Positions 43,951 through 55,829 of a stretch of 64,000 nucleotides of DNA are shown here, piece by piece. Origin of the DNA: Pseudopyrenochaeta lycopersici (lineage: Eukaryota; Ascomycota; Dothideomycetes; Pleosporales; Pseudopyrenochaetaceae); the NCBI GenBank assembly GCA_003313425.1, contig NHZP01000010.1:1-64000 (forward strand). The letters are read 5' to 3'. Both the position numbers and the translations under genes were made by a program. The notes under the pieces are model-generated. The model was not told where the DNA came from. It saw only the letters and a list, made by a program, of their open reading frames with translations, and did not search any database. Position 1 is the stretch's first letter; the number at the start of each line of letters is the position of its first letter.

Positions 43951-45310
43951 TGGCCGGCTTGCTTTTACGCTAACCAACGGCCTGGCCTGGCCGGCCTGGG
44001 TAGTAGAAGGAGTGTGGCCTGGCCGCCCTGGCCTGAGAAAAGCCTGAAAAGCCTGAATTTGTATTACTAATCTGATTTCTTGAACCCCAATTGGTCCATT
44101 TCCTCCTCTAACTATTTGTCTTCCTCTAGCCATTCCTAAAGCTTATATATTTTATTAACGGCGTCCCTACTAAGAGAGGAGGCATTTAAGATTTTATTAT
44201 CTAAGTAGATTAGTAATATACTAATATTAAGTGGATTAACATACCTGTAAAGCCTTTACTAATCCAGCTCCTAATAACTGTTAACGCAGCTGTTAGCTGA
44301 CTAAATAGCTTCCTCTGTTTTAGTTCTAACATATCTCTAACTTCTAAAAAGAGGCGCTTATAATTAGCAGAAGCTGCTAGAATTAAGAGTATATTAAGGG
44401 CTATCTAAGATAGATTTAGGTATTTAGTAGATAGAGAGAGCTAATAAGCAATTAGGTTAATTATGTAGGGGTAATCTCTTAGAAGGTTATCTACTCTCTT
44501 CTACTGTATAAACTTATCTCCCTCGTCTTAACGGACCTAGTATATTAATTAATATCGTTATTAATCTTAGCGTTGTATCTTACTTGTTTTAGCTGTAGCA
44601 GGGTCTCTAAATAGTTACTAGATTTACCTTTATATAAATACTAGAGAGCTTAAAACTACGCGTTGTTATAGTTAAGCTAGTAAGAGGTATCTATCTAAGA
44701 GTTATTATAATAGAATTTATACTAGGGATAGAGGATTATAGGTATGTAATACGCTAGAGAGTTATTAAGCTTAACGTAATATTTATAAAGCTTCTTCTAA
44801 GTAGCGCAAATATTATAAAGCTTATAATCTTTAGGAGCGCCCGCCTTATTATAGTTAATATCTTTTAAGAAGTTAAACTAGCTCTCGTACTTATAGAGGA
44901 GATATTTAAAAGTTAGAATAACCTTGTAAAGAGCACTAAAACGCCTATATTTTCCTTATCCTTTAAGTCTCTTTACGGCAACCTTAAGTGGCTGTAATAC
45001 CTAAATATAGTTAATAATAACCTGCTAATCCTAGGCCGTTAAACCTTTAGTCCTTATCTAATTAGGTACGTTAACTAGCGCAGCGTTTAGGTTGCGGGCG
45101 AGCTGAGTAGCTATTTCCATCCGATACTGTCTAATATAGTATTGCATGTACGCGTTAAGGGGTTGTTGTAGCTTAATGGCGCGCTTGAAAGCGTCGTAAT
45201 ATGGATTCCAGCGGGTAGTGCTAATGTTAAGTACGAAATAGCTAACCTGCCTAGACTCAATCCTGAACTTCTGGACTACGTTATTAATAACCTTACTACT
45301 TTAAACTAAC
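43930..45310 (-). mobile_element. hAT-family transposon remnant
   Basis: The left end has GC-rich repeats of GGCCTGGCC (AAGCCGGCCTGGCCGGCTTG is palindromic, 43942-43961), as in hAT subterminal regions. The minus strand carries a mutated transposase: ISTTRWNPYYDAFKRAIKL (~45230), an LQPLKVAVKRLKG segment (~44990), AGAPKDYKLYNIC (~44850), LNNSLAYYIPIILYP.YK (~44730). Many TAG/TAA. The matching right end is not found, so the element is truncated or buried. It abuts the cut patatin gene. Confidence 0.7.
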
Positions 45311-47550
45311 TCTTAAAACTATCTCCTAAACAGCTAATTTTACTATGTCTAGCTAAAGGAATAAATCTACTATAAAGTTACCTAAGTCTTAGTCTATGTA
45401 CCTATTATACTATAAGGCAGTGTCTAATTTACTTAGAGAGCACGATCTATTTTTCAATTTCTATTAAGATAACGATAGTAATTACGAAGAGGAGTACGAC
45501 ACTAATATTATGGGCTTCTTTGTATGTTATAATTGTAGTTGTTTGACCCGTAGCTAGTTAAGCAAGCTAGTAGCTATTACTATACGCATGTATCTTAGGG
45601 CAGAGTACAACGCAAGAGTATACTATTAACGCTGCGACTCTTGTAATAAGCTTAGCAAACTAAAGCTAGATAAGTTATATATAGAAAGAGTTACGTATTG
45701 TCTTAAAAAGTGGTCTGGAGTACAGGTAGAGAGGCCGCAATACTTAGGCTAGAGTAAAGCTCCGCAGAGAAGTAATCTTTGTAAAGGATGTAAGCATAGT
45801 CGTTGTAAAGGCTAGGGCGTTACTATTAAGATAGGCGATAAAGGCAGCAGTCTTATAACCTTGTCTACAGAACTAATTAGGGTCATTACTTAAGTTAGAT
45901 AAACGAGGATTTCTACCATCGCTAGCAGCTGTACGTGCTATTGTAAGGGGCTGCGCAAAGGTTGCTAATGCTTAGTAACAGGATTGTATTTAATAAAGAA
46001 GAAAGCTATCTTAGGAGTAAGGCAGCATTTATATCTACCTAACCCCTCGTAACTCTATAATTAAGAAACTTCTAGAAGTTTCTAGGACTCTAAAGGTTCT
46101 ACTAAAGAATATTATAAATAAGCTATAGCCTATTACAGCACCACCTACATAAGAAAATCTTTCTTAAAACATTAATAAGGCATAAATAAGGAACCTTAGT
46201 AATATTCGCGTTAGTAGTTTATAAATATTTTGTATGTGCACTCTGCTCTGCTAGTACGCAGTATTAAAATATACTACTCTGTCTAACTGTTATGTTAAAG
46301 AGAATTAACCTTAATCCTTATCCGCTAGTCCGTGCTTATAATCGGCAGAGGGCTTGTATTAAGGTAACATCTTACAGGGTAAGCAAGTATAAGGAAAAGA
46401 GGTATATTACAGGTATAGGTAGACGCATCGCTAAGCTACCTATCTTTTTAGAGGGCTGAGCCTAACAGCTTATTCTAAAATTATTATAAACAAACTCCTT
46501 TCCTAAAATCTACACACCTCTACTCTTATTAGATTTAAGGACTATTTAGCTTAATCTTTAATAAATTTTTAATAATAAACGTGATTTATTATATGTTCTC
46601 TGTTTTCTGCCTTTTATAGAGTGTGTGTGTGCTAAGTAGTTACACCTAAGCTTTGTACTATAATATAGTATTACGTACCTAGTATCTAACAACAGTACTT
46701 ATGTAGTCTAACAACTCTATTAATTAATTAACACAATAATATTAACTTAAATGTCTTTACTTTCTTAAGAAAATAGGAGCAATCGCTTATAAGCTCTGTA
46801 GGCTGCACCCCTACAGTAACTTATTAGATATATTAGTAATCTATAGTTCTTCCTTTAAGATCCTGCTATGTTACCCTCTCTCTATCGTGCATACCTACCT
46901 ACTTTAGCTATATAAAAACTCGCTCTTACAACTAAAAAGCCTGCGTTAATATACTTAGAGTATAGAAAGCTCTTTATCTATAGAGCTATACGGCAGAAAG
47001 ATAGTAAAGTAAGCTAGGGCGGTAGGAGCGGAAGGACTAGCTAAAATAAGGCTAAACATTTCTGTAAACTTAAATTTTAGGGTAGAGTAGAATTAATAAT
47101 AGGTCGTAGGGTAGGAGTAGCAGCAGTAAAAGCCTAGAGGGTAATAAGTTAAGGTATAGGAGCTAGCAGTATGGTGGGCGGAGGGGTCTAAGCCTGTACG
47201 TCATCCTCGCTAAATATCTTGACAGGCTGGCTTAGTAGGTATATAGCCTTCTACGATTTAAGTGCGTCAACGCAGTCTTTTTGATTGTAGGAGTTAGTCT
47301 TTATGTAACTAAAGTAAGTAGGTATGCGGGATAGAGGGAGGGCGACATAGTATAACCTGCACGTAACTTCGTAAGTAAGTAGAATAGTTTACTAATATAG
47401 TTAATAAGCTGCTGCAGGCACATAGCCCGAGCTTAGAAGGAAGGATCTTCGTTGCCTTTATTAAGCTATAAGAAGGATATTTCCTAATTCTAAAGGGAGC
47501 GTGCAAATAGTAATAGTATAACTGCTAACAGGACAATTATATTAACTACT
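45310..47550. other. Mutated repeat DNA with a Cys-rich coding remnant
   Basis: AT-rich and full of stops. At about 45590-45990 one plus frame is rich in cysteine pairs: CDSCNKLSKLK, YCLKKWSGVQVERPQYLG, LCKGCKHSRCKG, SSCTCYCKGLRKGC. The spacing suggests a zinc-binding protein, but I cannot name it. The rest (46000-47550) shows nothing recognisable. Confidence 0.45.
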
Positions 47551-47559
47551 TATAGGGTA

Positions 47560-48725
47560 AACAGATAATAAATTATTTCCTAGGACACGATAAAGAGTAT
47601 GCAGCTAACTAAAACATTATTATAAATAAGTAATACACTAATAAGTTATAGTAGGTATACATAAATATAGGATGTGCGCGTTACAAATTAGAGAAGGAGA
47701 CTAACAGCTTTAACAACAGTTCTTTTTTAGAGAGAAATTAGAAGCTAAACCTTCCTATAAGCAGAAGACTAGAGCTAGATAAGAGATTTAACTACGACTA
47801 GATAGTATTAAGAAATAATACTAGGCTATCTAATAAGAAGAGGAGAACCTCTTTAGACTCAGAATAAAACTTTAAGGAAAGAAGCTAAAGGCACTAATAG
47901 ATTCTAGATTATAAGCAAACTATATCTCTAAGATAGCTATATTAAAAGCAGGGCTATAACCTATCTTAAAGAAAAAACCTTACTAGATAATAGTAGTAAA
48001 TAGAAAATTAGGAGGGATAGTAACCTATAAGTTTACTACTAGCCTTAGCCTAGCCTCTAAATTATACTAAGTTAGACTAGACGTTTTTAGGACGGCCGCC
48101 TATAATATTATACTAAGACTACCTTAGCTAAGATACTATAACCTAGTAATTAACTAGATAAAATAAAGAGTATCTATGCGCGTTAGAGATAACGCAAGAA
48201 TCCCTACGTAATAGTTACATACCTTAGTAGATAAGAATGTAATAATAAATATTAAACCTTTATAAAAAGCTAAAGAGCTACTTTATTAGTAGCTAGAAGA
48301 GAACGCTAAGAAGAATAAGGAGTTAGTTACTACTCTAAAAATCTTAAAAGAATATAAAGAATTTAGAGATATATTTACTAAAAAGGTAAGAAAGAGAGTA
48401 CTACTAAAACATTAACTATAGGATTATAAGATAGAACTTATAGAAGGTAAGTAGCTTAGGTTTATACTAATATACTGCCTTAGTAACTACAAACTAGGCG
48501 TTCTAAAGAAATATATTAATAAAAATTTAGTAAAGGGTTTTATTAGGAAATCTAAGTCTATAGTAAGATACCCTATCCTATTTGCGCTAAACAAAGATAG
48601 AGTACTAAGGTTATATATTAACTATAGAAAGTTAAATAACATTACTAAAAAGAACTATTACCTGCTACCTAATATATAAGAATTACGCAACAGATTAATA
48701 GAAGCTTAATACTTTTGTTACGAGA
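47560..48725 (+). mobile_element. Second Ty3/gypsy remnant, truncated in reverse transcriptase
   Basis: Plus-strand frames read a protease-linked region (LGGIVTYKFTTSLSLASKLY at ~48020, then LRYYNLVIN), FRDIFTKK, DYKIELIEGK, IYCLSNYKLGVLKKYINKNL, VKGFIRKSKSI, PILFALNKDRVLRLYINYRK and LNNITKKNYYLLPNI to ~48690. This is the start of a gypsy RT. Homology stops at about 48725, before the catalytic YVDD-type motif. It is inactive through truncation and stops. Confidence 0.75.
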
Positions 48726-48779
48726 GGCTACGAGTAGGGATTTTAACGCTTAACTAATAGCTTAATTATTATACTACTG

Positions 48780-49145
48780 TGCCGTTGCGCAGGGTACCTG
48801 GGCAATCAGGTGATGATGGGTTTCCTTTGTCAGCGAAATTTGGTGATAAGACGTGGAGATGCATCATGCACCAAACCTCATGCACCATGCACCACACACC
48901 ACGATAATTCACTTCAAAACTGAGATTTTGCAAAGTAGCTAGTGCATTAGCTATGTCAATTAAATGAGATTTCAGACCATTTTGTTTATTACTTTTAATC
49001 AGGCTCTATACTTACCTTCGTTTCTGGCAGACTGCACAGGCAGGGCTGCTCCTGTTATTCACGCACGTTTGATTCTAACGTTACCTCTCATTCACAACAC
49101 CAGAACTGCGGGATTGTGCCGAATCACCTTGTTAACTCCACAGTA
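48780..49145. other. Unmutated unique segment between mutated elements
   Basis: About 365 bp of normal composition with a string of ATGCACCA-like repeats (ATGCATCATGCACCAAACC, TGCACCATGCACCACAC at 48858-48900). It ends abruptly in mutated DNA on both sides. It could be host DNA or an LTR of the neighbouring gag element. No gene. Confidence 0.45.
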
Positions 49146-49149
49146 GTAG

Positions 49150-51075
49150 CATTATTTAGCGTTATAATACGTATTTAGGGGTCTTAACTACTAGGGGTTC
49201 TAGTGCCTATATTTGTCTAGCTCGTTAAAGTTTCTGTAGTGCGTCCCTAATGCTTACAGGTTACTATACTTCCTTAGCTTTTTCTGCCTACTCCTGTATT
49301 ACCTTTATATAATATTCTAGGTAATTATAATATTCCTGTAATATATCTTACATTACTTATTTAGCTAGGATAATTATACTTATTCTTTATACTATAGCTG
49401 CTTCCTATTCTTCTAGGGTTAGCGCGTTAATATACTATACTTTGTATATATGTTGCGCGCGTAGTTAGCAGTTAAGTTCTGTAATATCTTTTTCTGCCTC
49501 TGTAGGCGTTAATAGCCTTAGGGTTCCTAGTTAATATTAGTTCTAGAAGTTCTCCCTTTTCTATTCTTTAGTTAAGAGTACTATAGTATTACTAAGGTCT
49601 TCTGTAGTATCTTTATAGACTAGGGATAAGGAGCTGTTACTCTTTTCTTTATCTTCGCTATACTAGGTTCCTAGAATCCTTTTCTTAGTAGGTTCTAGGA
49701 GAGGTAGCTGTAACACCTCTATATCTTAAGCTCCTTCCTCTTAGGTTGCGACGACTTCCTATATTTTATTATTACTGTTTTCTTCTTTTAGAACTATTAT
49801 GTTAATCTAGGGAGTTACTTTATTCTTCTTCCTGTAGTCTTTAGCTATATAGCCTTTCTTATTATAGTTAAAGTAGGTTATTTCTTTCTTCTTTCCCTCC
49901 TTACCTAACTTTCTTTATTAAGGTTGTCTAGATGTATTACCTTAGATCCCCTAGACGTGTAATATCCTAGGACCCCTTGTAGCTAATACTAGTAGCGTAG
50001 ACAACTGCTGTTAGATTTGTTATAATAATCTTTTCGTAGTTTCTTATCTTCTACTGTTTGTCTAGGTTGTTGTCCTGCTAGTCGCACGCGAAGCTTATAG
50101 AGCTCTATATCTAGTTAGATAGTCTTATTAATTAGATTATCTAGTGTTATAATCTTCGTGCCTGTGCGCATAAGCTTAGTCTAGACGTCCGCTTTTAGGC
50201 CTTGTTTATACATAGTTTTTAGGGTATCGTTATTTTAGCTGGTTTGTCTGGCGTACCCTAGAAATTTGTTAGTATAGTTAGCTGTAGACTTAGTTTGTCG
50301 CATGTTTTAAACCTTACGTTCTGTGATAGTTGCCTTGTTTAGGAGCCCGAACGCTTAACGCATGCATGCCTTGAATCTGCCCGTCTCTTTAAACATAGTA
50401 ATTAGTTCTTAAGTTTTCTTACCTTTACCTATGTACTTGACTAGGTGGGGTTTCACCTATTTAGCGGCTTCGCCTCTTATGTAGCTAGATATAAGTACTG
50501 CTTAATTATTATTATCTATAGTGGTTGTATTAAACTTAAAGAAGAGGTTAAATTAGAGTAACTACTCCTTAAGTTTAAAGTAATCCCTATAGAAGAGGTC
50601 TAGTTTAGCGACAGCGTTGCCTAGCCTAGTAGTATAGTAGTTCGTGTTTTCTATCTTAGTGTTACTTATCTTAAGGGTGTTTAAAGTGTAAAGAATCTTA
50701 AAAGCTATTAGTAAGGATAGCTAATAAGATTGTAAGGTTAGTTCTCTAGGATAGAGCGAGGGACTAGATAGAAGGGGGTTTAATACTAAGACAGTAAGAG
50801 GGTGCTTCTGTAAAGAGTACTAAGGATTAAGAATAATTAGTATTACTATTACTATACTATAGACTATAATATTAAGTTAAACACAATGAGCTATAAGGGT
50901 TCATTGTGGTGATCTATATACATAGAAGTTATGCATGTTACTTAGTGTGCTCGGTGTGCTCAGTGTCACTGATCAGACTGATCAACTGAGCACGTCACGT
51001 GACCTCGGTTGTTGGTCCAATACTTGTGAGGTCCAGTTGGGGCTACTGGGACAGGGTTCCAACAGGATCGTAACA
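49150..51075 (-). mobile_element. Third gypsy-type element: LTR and gag
   Basis: From a TG at 51075 (TGTTACGATCCTGTTGGAACC) an LTR-like unmutated stretch with ATCAGTCTGATCAGTGACA palindromes runs to about 50890. Downstream on the minus strand a mutated gag follows: FFKFNTTTIDNNNQAVLISS, YIRGEAAKWVKPHL, FKETGRFKACMR, YTNKFLGYARQTS (50570-50250), then a zinc knuckle YFNYNKKGYIAKDYRKKNK at ~49880, with all Cys and the His changed to Tyr. No pol is seen before 49150. The LTR is much less mutated than the gag. Confidence 0.65.
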
Positions 51076-51099
51076 GTACTCTTCTTTCCTATAGTATTA

Positions 51100-51335
51100 A
51101 CGCACTATACTCTTCTTAGATAGGTACTCCTTTTAGAAGGGCTTAGAGTAAATATAAGAGTAGGTATTTTATAATTTATAAGAGAAATAGAAGATAATAA
51201 TACTTTAAACTTATAGCTGTAGTAAGAAAGTAGTATAGATAGTGTAGGGTTTAATATAGCTAGATAAACGTAGGCGTGCGTAGAGGAGCCCTCTAGTTAT
51301 AATAGAGCGTAATCCTAATACTCTAAACTATAGAT
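51100..51335. other. Mutated AT-rich spacer
   Basis: No gene or recognisable domain; it is the insertion target of the solo LTR. Confidence 0.5.
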
Positions 51336-51340
51336 ACTCT

Positions 51341-51590
51341 TGTTATGGGCGAAGAGGCCTAACTAACGAGTGTGCATTTGTCCTATACTACAGAAGGAGA
51401 AAGATAGAGAAGAGGTTACAGGTATCCTTAGAGGATATATATATATGTTCGTACGAGTGAAGAGGAACGTGCTCCTCTGGCTGCTAACTTGTACGAGCTA
51501 ATAAGAAAAGGGGGCAGAGGAGATTAAGGAGTTCTTTCCCCGTGCGATAGTAGCGAAGCCTCTCCTGCTTAAAGGGCGCAGCCCATTACA
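51341..51590 (-). mobile_element. Solo LTR with 5-bp target duplication
   Basis: A complete 250-bp LTR, inverted relative to 36232-36481, with intact TG/CA ends. It is flanked by ACTCT at 51336-51340 and ACTCT at 51591-51595. It has hardly any C/T decay compared with the 36 kb copy. Confidence 0.92.
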
Positions 51591-51629
51591 ACTCTACTAA
51601 AAGTTACATTAAGGCTTTAAAGAAAGGCC

Positions 51630-51990
51630 TCTTATAATTATAGCGTTGTTTAGAGCTTTTTATGCAGGATAACGCGCGCGTATATACAGCTGCAGCTATA
51701 AGGAGATCTCTAGCTAAGTACTACATTAGTATAGTTAACTAGCTACCCTACTTACCTAATCTTAACCTAATTAAGCACCTCTAGTAGTATCTTAAAAAGC
51801 TTATGTATAGATCTTATCCTTAGTATATTAATTATAGTTAAGCTATAGAGGAGTGGGATGGCTTTTAAGCTGCATTAAAACGTTGCTGGCGTTGCATACT
51901 AGCTAGCCTGATTCAGCGCCTTATTATAAGCATGCCACGACGAATTAATGCATGTAAGAAAGCGCGAGGGTAGTAAACAAAATATTAAAC
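51630..51990 (+). mobile_element. Tc1/mariner transposase C-terminal remnant
   Basis: The plus strand reads MQDNARVYTAAAIRRSLA, then a conserved block LPYLPNLNLIKHL.QYLKKL (DDE-domain end, resembling PDLNPIEHLW), EEWDGF and a basic tail RRINACKKARG. Stops interrupt it. The N-terminal part is not on this strand nearby. Confidence 0.75.
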
Positions 51991-52189
51991 CCGTGCGCAA
52001 CTACTACTTCAAAAAAAAATTAAATTATATTATATATTGGCTGAGATTCATGGTGTTGAAGTTTTGTGCCCATGTGCTGGTGAGGGTGGCTCGTGCGTGC
52101 GCGGCGAGAACTTTTGGAAGGGCACGGTATCTGTGCACACGCTATATATTTACTAGCAAAAGCGAAGAATAGAACTTTAGTTCTTCGTA

Positions 52190-52703
52190 GAATAGAGTAC
52201 GCTAATACTACAGAAGTTAGAGTACTCCCTACAGAACTCTAAGCGCCTTAACGCACGCGCGCGGTTAAGCTTAGGACGCTTTCTACATAGAAATTCAGTA
52301 AGGGTTTGTCCTTTAAGATATTAATATAATATAGAGCAACTAGGTAGCTTTGTAAAGGTGCTATCTGAGATTCTGAGTTCACAACTACCCTAACTTTAGC
52401 TAGTTCTTTAAATTTAATTTTAGGTTGCGCGCGCGCTTTACGATAGATAATCTTTTTCTAGTAAAGCAATAGTATAGGCAGTTAGCCGCTGCGAGGTTTA
52501 TCTGCTGTTATGCCTGTTTAGTGATACTTCTTCTTAAGATCGCGTATGCAGCGTTCAGTACGGCTAAACACACTAGCATCTTTATTAACCGTAGCACCAC
52601 CATGCAGCGTCCTAATAATTTAATTCCGCTGCGGAACTGTTAAGTTAGGTCCTCTACGCGCATTTTAATTCAACTCTTGAAAAATTTGGCGTTGTGGTGG
52701 CAT
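52190..52703 (-). mobile_element. Tc1/mariner transposase N-terminal remnant
   Basis: From ATG 52703 the minus strand reads MPPQRQIFQELN, then RRGPNLTVPQRN.IIRTLHG and GATVNKDASVFSRTERCIRD, a helix-turn-helix start typical of Tc1-like transposases, followed by mutated frames. It points away from the C-terminal remnant at 51630, so these are two fragments or one rearranged element. Confidence 0.65.
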
Positions 52704-52709
52704 AGTTAT

Positions 52710-53310
52710 GAGGCTCCAAAGCTGATGCTGTGATGTTGTGGGGAAACGCGTCGCGCTAGTGCGGAAGAAACTTTTGACGTGTGACTGTACCTCCCAGGTG
52801 TCGGTCCAGAAAGTGTGGCAAAATTCATGTCACCAAGCATTCAACGACATGCGATGACACAGGGGAGCATGGACGTGAAGCGCGGATGTAAACTGCAATA
52901 TATGTAGTATCAATAGTAAGCTTGTCAAGAGCGGATCTGAAAATCTGTCTAATCGCCGGCACAACCACCAAGGACGTTTTGCGTTAAATTAACCAGACGA
53001 CAAGAACCTTAGCCCTGCCTAATGGAGCTTCTGATATCCAGGCAAAGTGATCTTGCCTACCTATTGCCTGTAGACATTGCCAATGATAATATAGTTTCCA
53101 AACTGAACCCCCCTCCAAGATGCTACCTCGCACTTCGGTTGGCTGGGATACACGCGTCAGGACGCTGATTGCGGTGCTGCCCAGGCGGTTTATTCCAAGC
53201 TAACAATAGTATTTCATTCATTTGGTCACTGATAAACGCTGAAAATTTACGAGAGAATACACTTTTTACGCAAATATAATGAAGAATCAAACATTGGTAT
53301 AAGATAAGTT
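52710..53310. other. Unmutated intergenic DNA
   Basis: Normal composition, no coding frame supported. It marks the start of the third gene island. Confidence 0.5.
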
Positions 53311-53315
53311 AGATC

Positions 53316-54234
53316 TCATGATGGGAGTTCATGGCTTTGATCGTTTTTAGCTATAGGACCGCCGTCTGCTTCAAATACTTCCCTTGCAACCTCTCGAGAA
53401 TCCACTTCCGGTGGCACAGCGTTTTCTCCGGCCCATAATTCACTTCTGCCATACTGAGTCGAAGAATCCACATTCTCTTTCTTTTCTGCCGGCGAAATTG
53501 GGGAAGCGGCGGCTGAATTCCTAGACTTTCTCCTGCACCAGAACAATAGAGAGACTGGAGTAACCAGGACGAGAAAGCCAATCGGAACGGAAACAGCAAT
53601 GGCGATCTTAGCGCTAGATGAAAGGCGTTTATTCCTCTGATCAGATAGAAAAGCCAAAGTACTACTGCTTGTGGCGCCGGTTGATGTAGAATTGGTGGTT
53701 GCTGATGAAGATGATGCTGTCTCAGGAGAAATTACAATAGCACGGTGGAGAGCAGCAAATTCAGGTGTGTTTGTTGTCGTAGTAAGCGCGAAAGAAGTTG
53801 GTATTACAGCGGGGAAGTCTGACGGTGCAACCCAAAACGTAGCAATGCCGTTGACGAACGGATCTTTGGCACATTCAAAGCCCCTACTTCCTGGACACGT
53901 GAAGCCACTCCAGATTCATTTATTAGCATTCTGATAGATTATTTCATAGAGGGACATGGGGAAGCGCGTACCTTAGGCAGCATAATGTTAAGTGGGATGG
54001 TCGAACTCCACCAGAGCACGCTTTAGCATAACCATTCGGACAAGCTGCTGCAGTGAAATAGGTATATGGGTCTGTGACTATTTGAGGAGGCTGCGGAAAG
54101 CATTTCGCATCACACCCTCCGGCGTAGCAGCCTACAACATAGTTGAAGGCCAGTTTAGTGGTGATGGTTGCGCATGTTGCAGGCAGTGTCCAGGAAGTGT
54201 CTAGCGTTCCGACACCTACCCAGGATTCTGCCAT
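53316..54234 (-). CDS. Cys-rich membrane-anchored protein, single TM
   Basis: Exons 54234-53972 and 53907-53316, with a 64-bp intron 53971-53908 (GTACGC, branch GCTAATAA, GGAG); the frame is preserved, about 284 aa. The N-terminal part has spaced cysteines (LPATCATIT, VVGCYAGGCDAKCFPQPP, LTLCC, FTCPG, FECAKD), then a Ser/Thr-rich stalk (SSSSATTNSTSTGATSSS), a transmembrane helix (IAIAVSVPIGFLVLVTPVSL) with WCRRK stop-transfer, and an acidic cytosolic tail. There is no classical signal peptide after the first ATG. The layout resembles fungal wall-sensor-like proteins of unknown function. Family not named. Confidence 0.7.
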
Positions 54235-54239
54235 TGTGC

Positions 54240-54690
54240 GCTATCAAGGTTCTTGAAGACCTCTGAATGAATTGTTTATGGGAGGGGGGGGGCGGTGGGC
54301 GGGCATAGAACATTGATTAGGCGACTAGTCAAGCAGAAGGACAATGACGCGGACTTGAGGATTGATACGGGTGGGTGCTGGTGTCGTGTGCGGTCGCGGA
54401 TCTCCTGCAGCTGCTGCAAGGGATCAGATCGGATCCTAGGAAAGATCGACGCGGTGTAGGGACGGGATGGGGTGGGCCCGATTTTTGCATGCCTGGATAA
54501 GTCTGTGAACACAACGTTACAGCTACCCGCCTCATTAAAAGTTAAGCTAGGCCTAGACTCTGCTACCCCGCAGTGCAGCTGAACCCCATCCGTAATTCAG
54601 TATCAGCCGCAAACGCCAAACCATGTCGCGACGCAGTAAGATGACGCAGGCGACAGCCTAAGCAAAACTAGCAGTTCCTTCAAGGCAGCC
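54240..54690. promoter_or_regulatory. Upstream region of the Cys-rich membrane protein gene
   Basis: Unmutated, GC-moderate, with a G-run at 54282-54294. No gene is supported; the minus-strand frames at 54276-54535 have no features. Confidence 0.4.
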
Positions 54691-54699
54691 GTACTTGGT

Positions 54700-55190
54700 T
54701 ACCTCTCTTTGTGATCTTGCGCCGAAAAGTACGCCGTAGTGCTGCGGCAGATTCTTAAAGATAAGAGTAAGAACGACTTCTCTATACTTTTTATTTAAAG
54801 TCTTAAGCCAAAGCCAGGAACTTGGAGCTAGCAAAATGTTAAGGGCATGCTTCTGTTACTTAAAAGAGCCGGCCAGCCACGGACCACGGGTACCGAGTCT
54901 GAGATCGAGGCATACTTGTCCGGTAGCTCAGCCTTGAACGTGCCAATGAGGCAGCCAACAAGCGTAAACAACGTAAGAAGAAGCGGATCCAGAAAGGAGG
55001 AGTCTTAACAAGGGGAGAGGCAGAGGATTTAATGGCCCAACGTGAGGCTGATCAGCAGATTGCTCGTGAGGAGCGTCGAGGTCGAAGTCAATCAAGTAGC
55101 AGTCGCCCAACTCCAGGGCGCTGCAGCAAGTGCAGACAGGCTGGGCATAACGCGCGTACTTGTAAAAAAGATACTCTAGATGCAGCTTAA
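54700..55190 (+). mobile_element. pogo/Fot transposase C-terminal remnant
   Basis: The plus strand reads LPKPGTWS, ANKRKQRKKKRIQKGG-like basic stretch, VLTRGEAEDLMAQREADQQI, RRGRSQSSSSRPTPGRCSKC and a CCHC end CSKCRQAGHNARTC before the stop at about 55188. This C-terminus, with its zinc knuckle, is characteristic of fungal pogo-type transposases. The DDE core is missing or unreadable. Confidence 0.75.
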
Positions 55191-55199
55191 TATTTGATT

Positions 55200-55800
55200 G
55201 CGATTTACTTTTAATACCTTATTGCGTTGTTGTGTTGTACGCCAATCTAGGTGCAGAGAGTTGATGGGGCGGGCGACTCGCTTAGGGGCGCGACTCGCTA
55301 CGTGTTTACGTTAATAAGCGATATTCGAGCTTAACGATACTAACTAAACGACATAGCCCTCATATCGTTAAGAAATATTGTTTACAGCACTGCACTGATC
55401 TGCGGATAAAATTAACTTTCATACGTTTTCTTCGCTAATTTCATCCCATACTATTTTGAGTGCCAGGGCATGCAGCGTTTGCATCTACACCTGGGAAATG
55501 AAGGTAACGCTGCCTGACACCAAGATAGGGTTCTAACGTAGTCTCAGGCATCCAGAACCTGTCGCTTGCCCTCGTCTCAGCCCTTCAGTTCCTTCCTGCT
55601 GCTCGTCTTCTGCGCTCGAAAACTGGGAGTAATCTCTTCAGTCACCTCTCGAAACTTAACTCTGTAATCAGCTCCGACGAATTCGATATAGAACGAATAC
55701 GGCCTCTGTGGAATGCGAGTCTCAACAAGGAACCCGACGACGTTATTTGGAATAAAGCCGAAGCCGCTGCTACCGAATCGAACCCCCCCCCCCCCCCCTC
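55200..55800. other. Spacer with a C16 homopolymer
   Basis: Partly mutated. It ends in an uninterrupted run of 16 C at 55783-55798. Short frames on both strands around 55577-55846 are not supported as genes. Confidence 0.5.
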
Positions 55801-55829
55801 CTCCCTTCCCCGCCTCATCCATCGAACAA

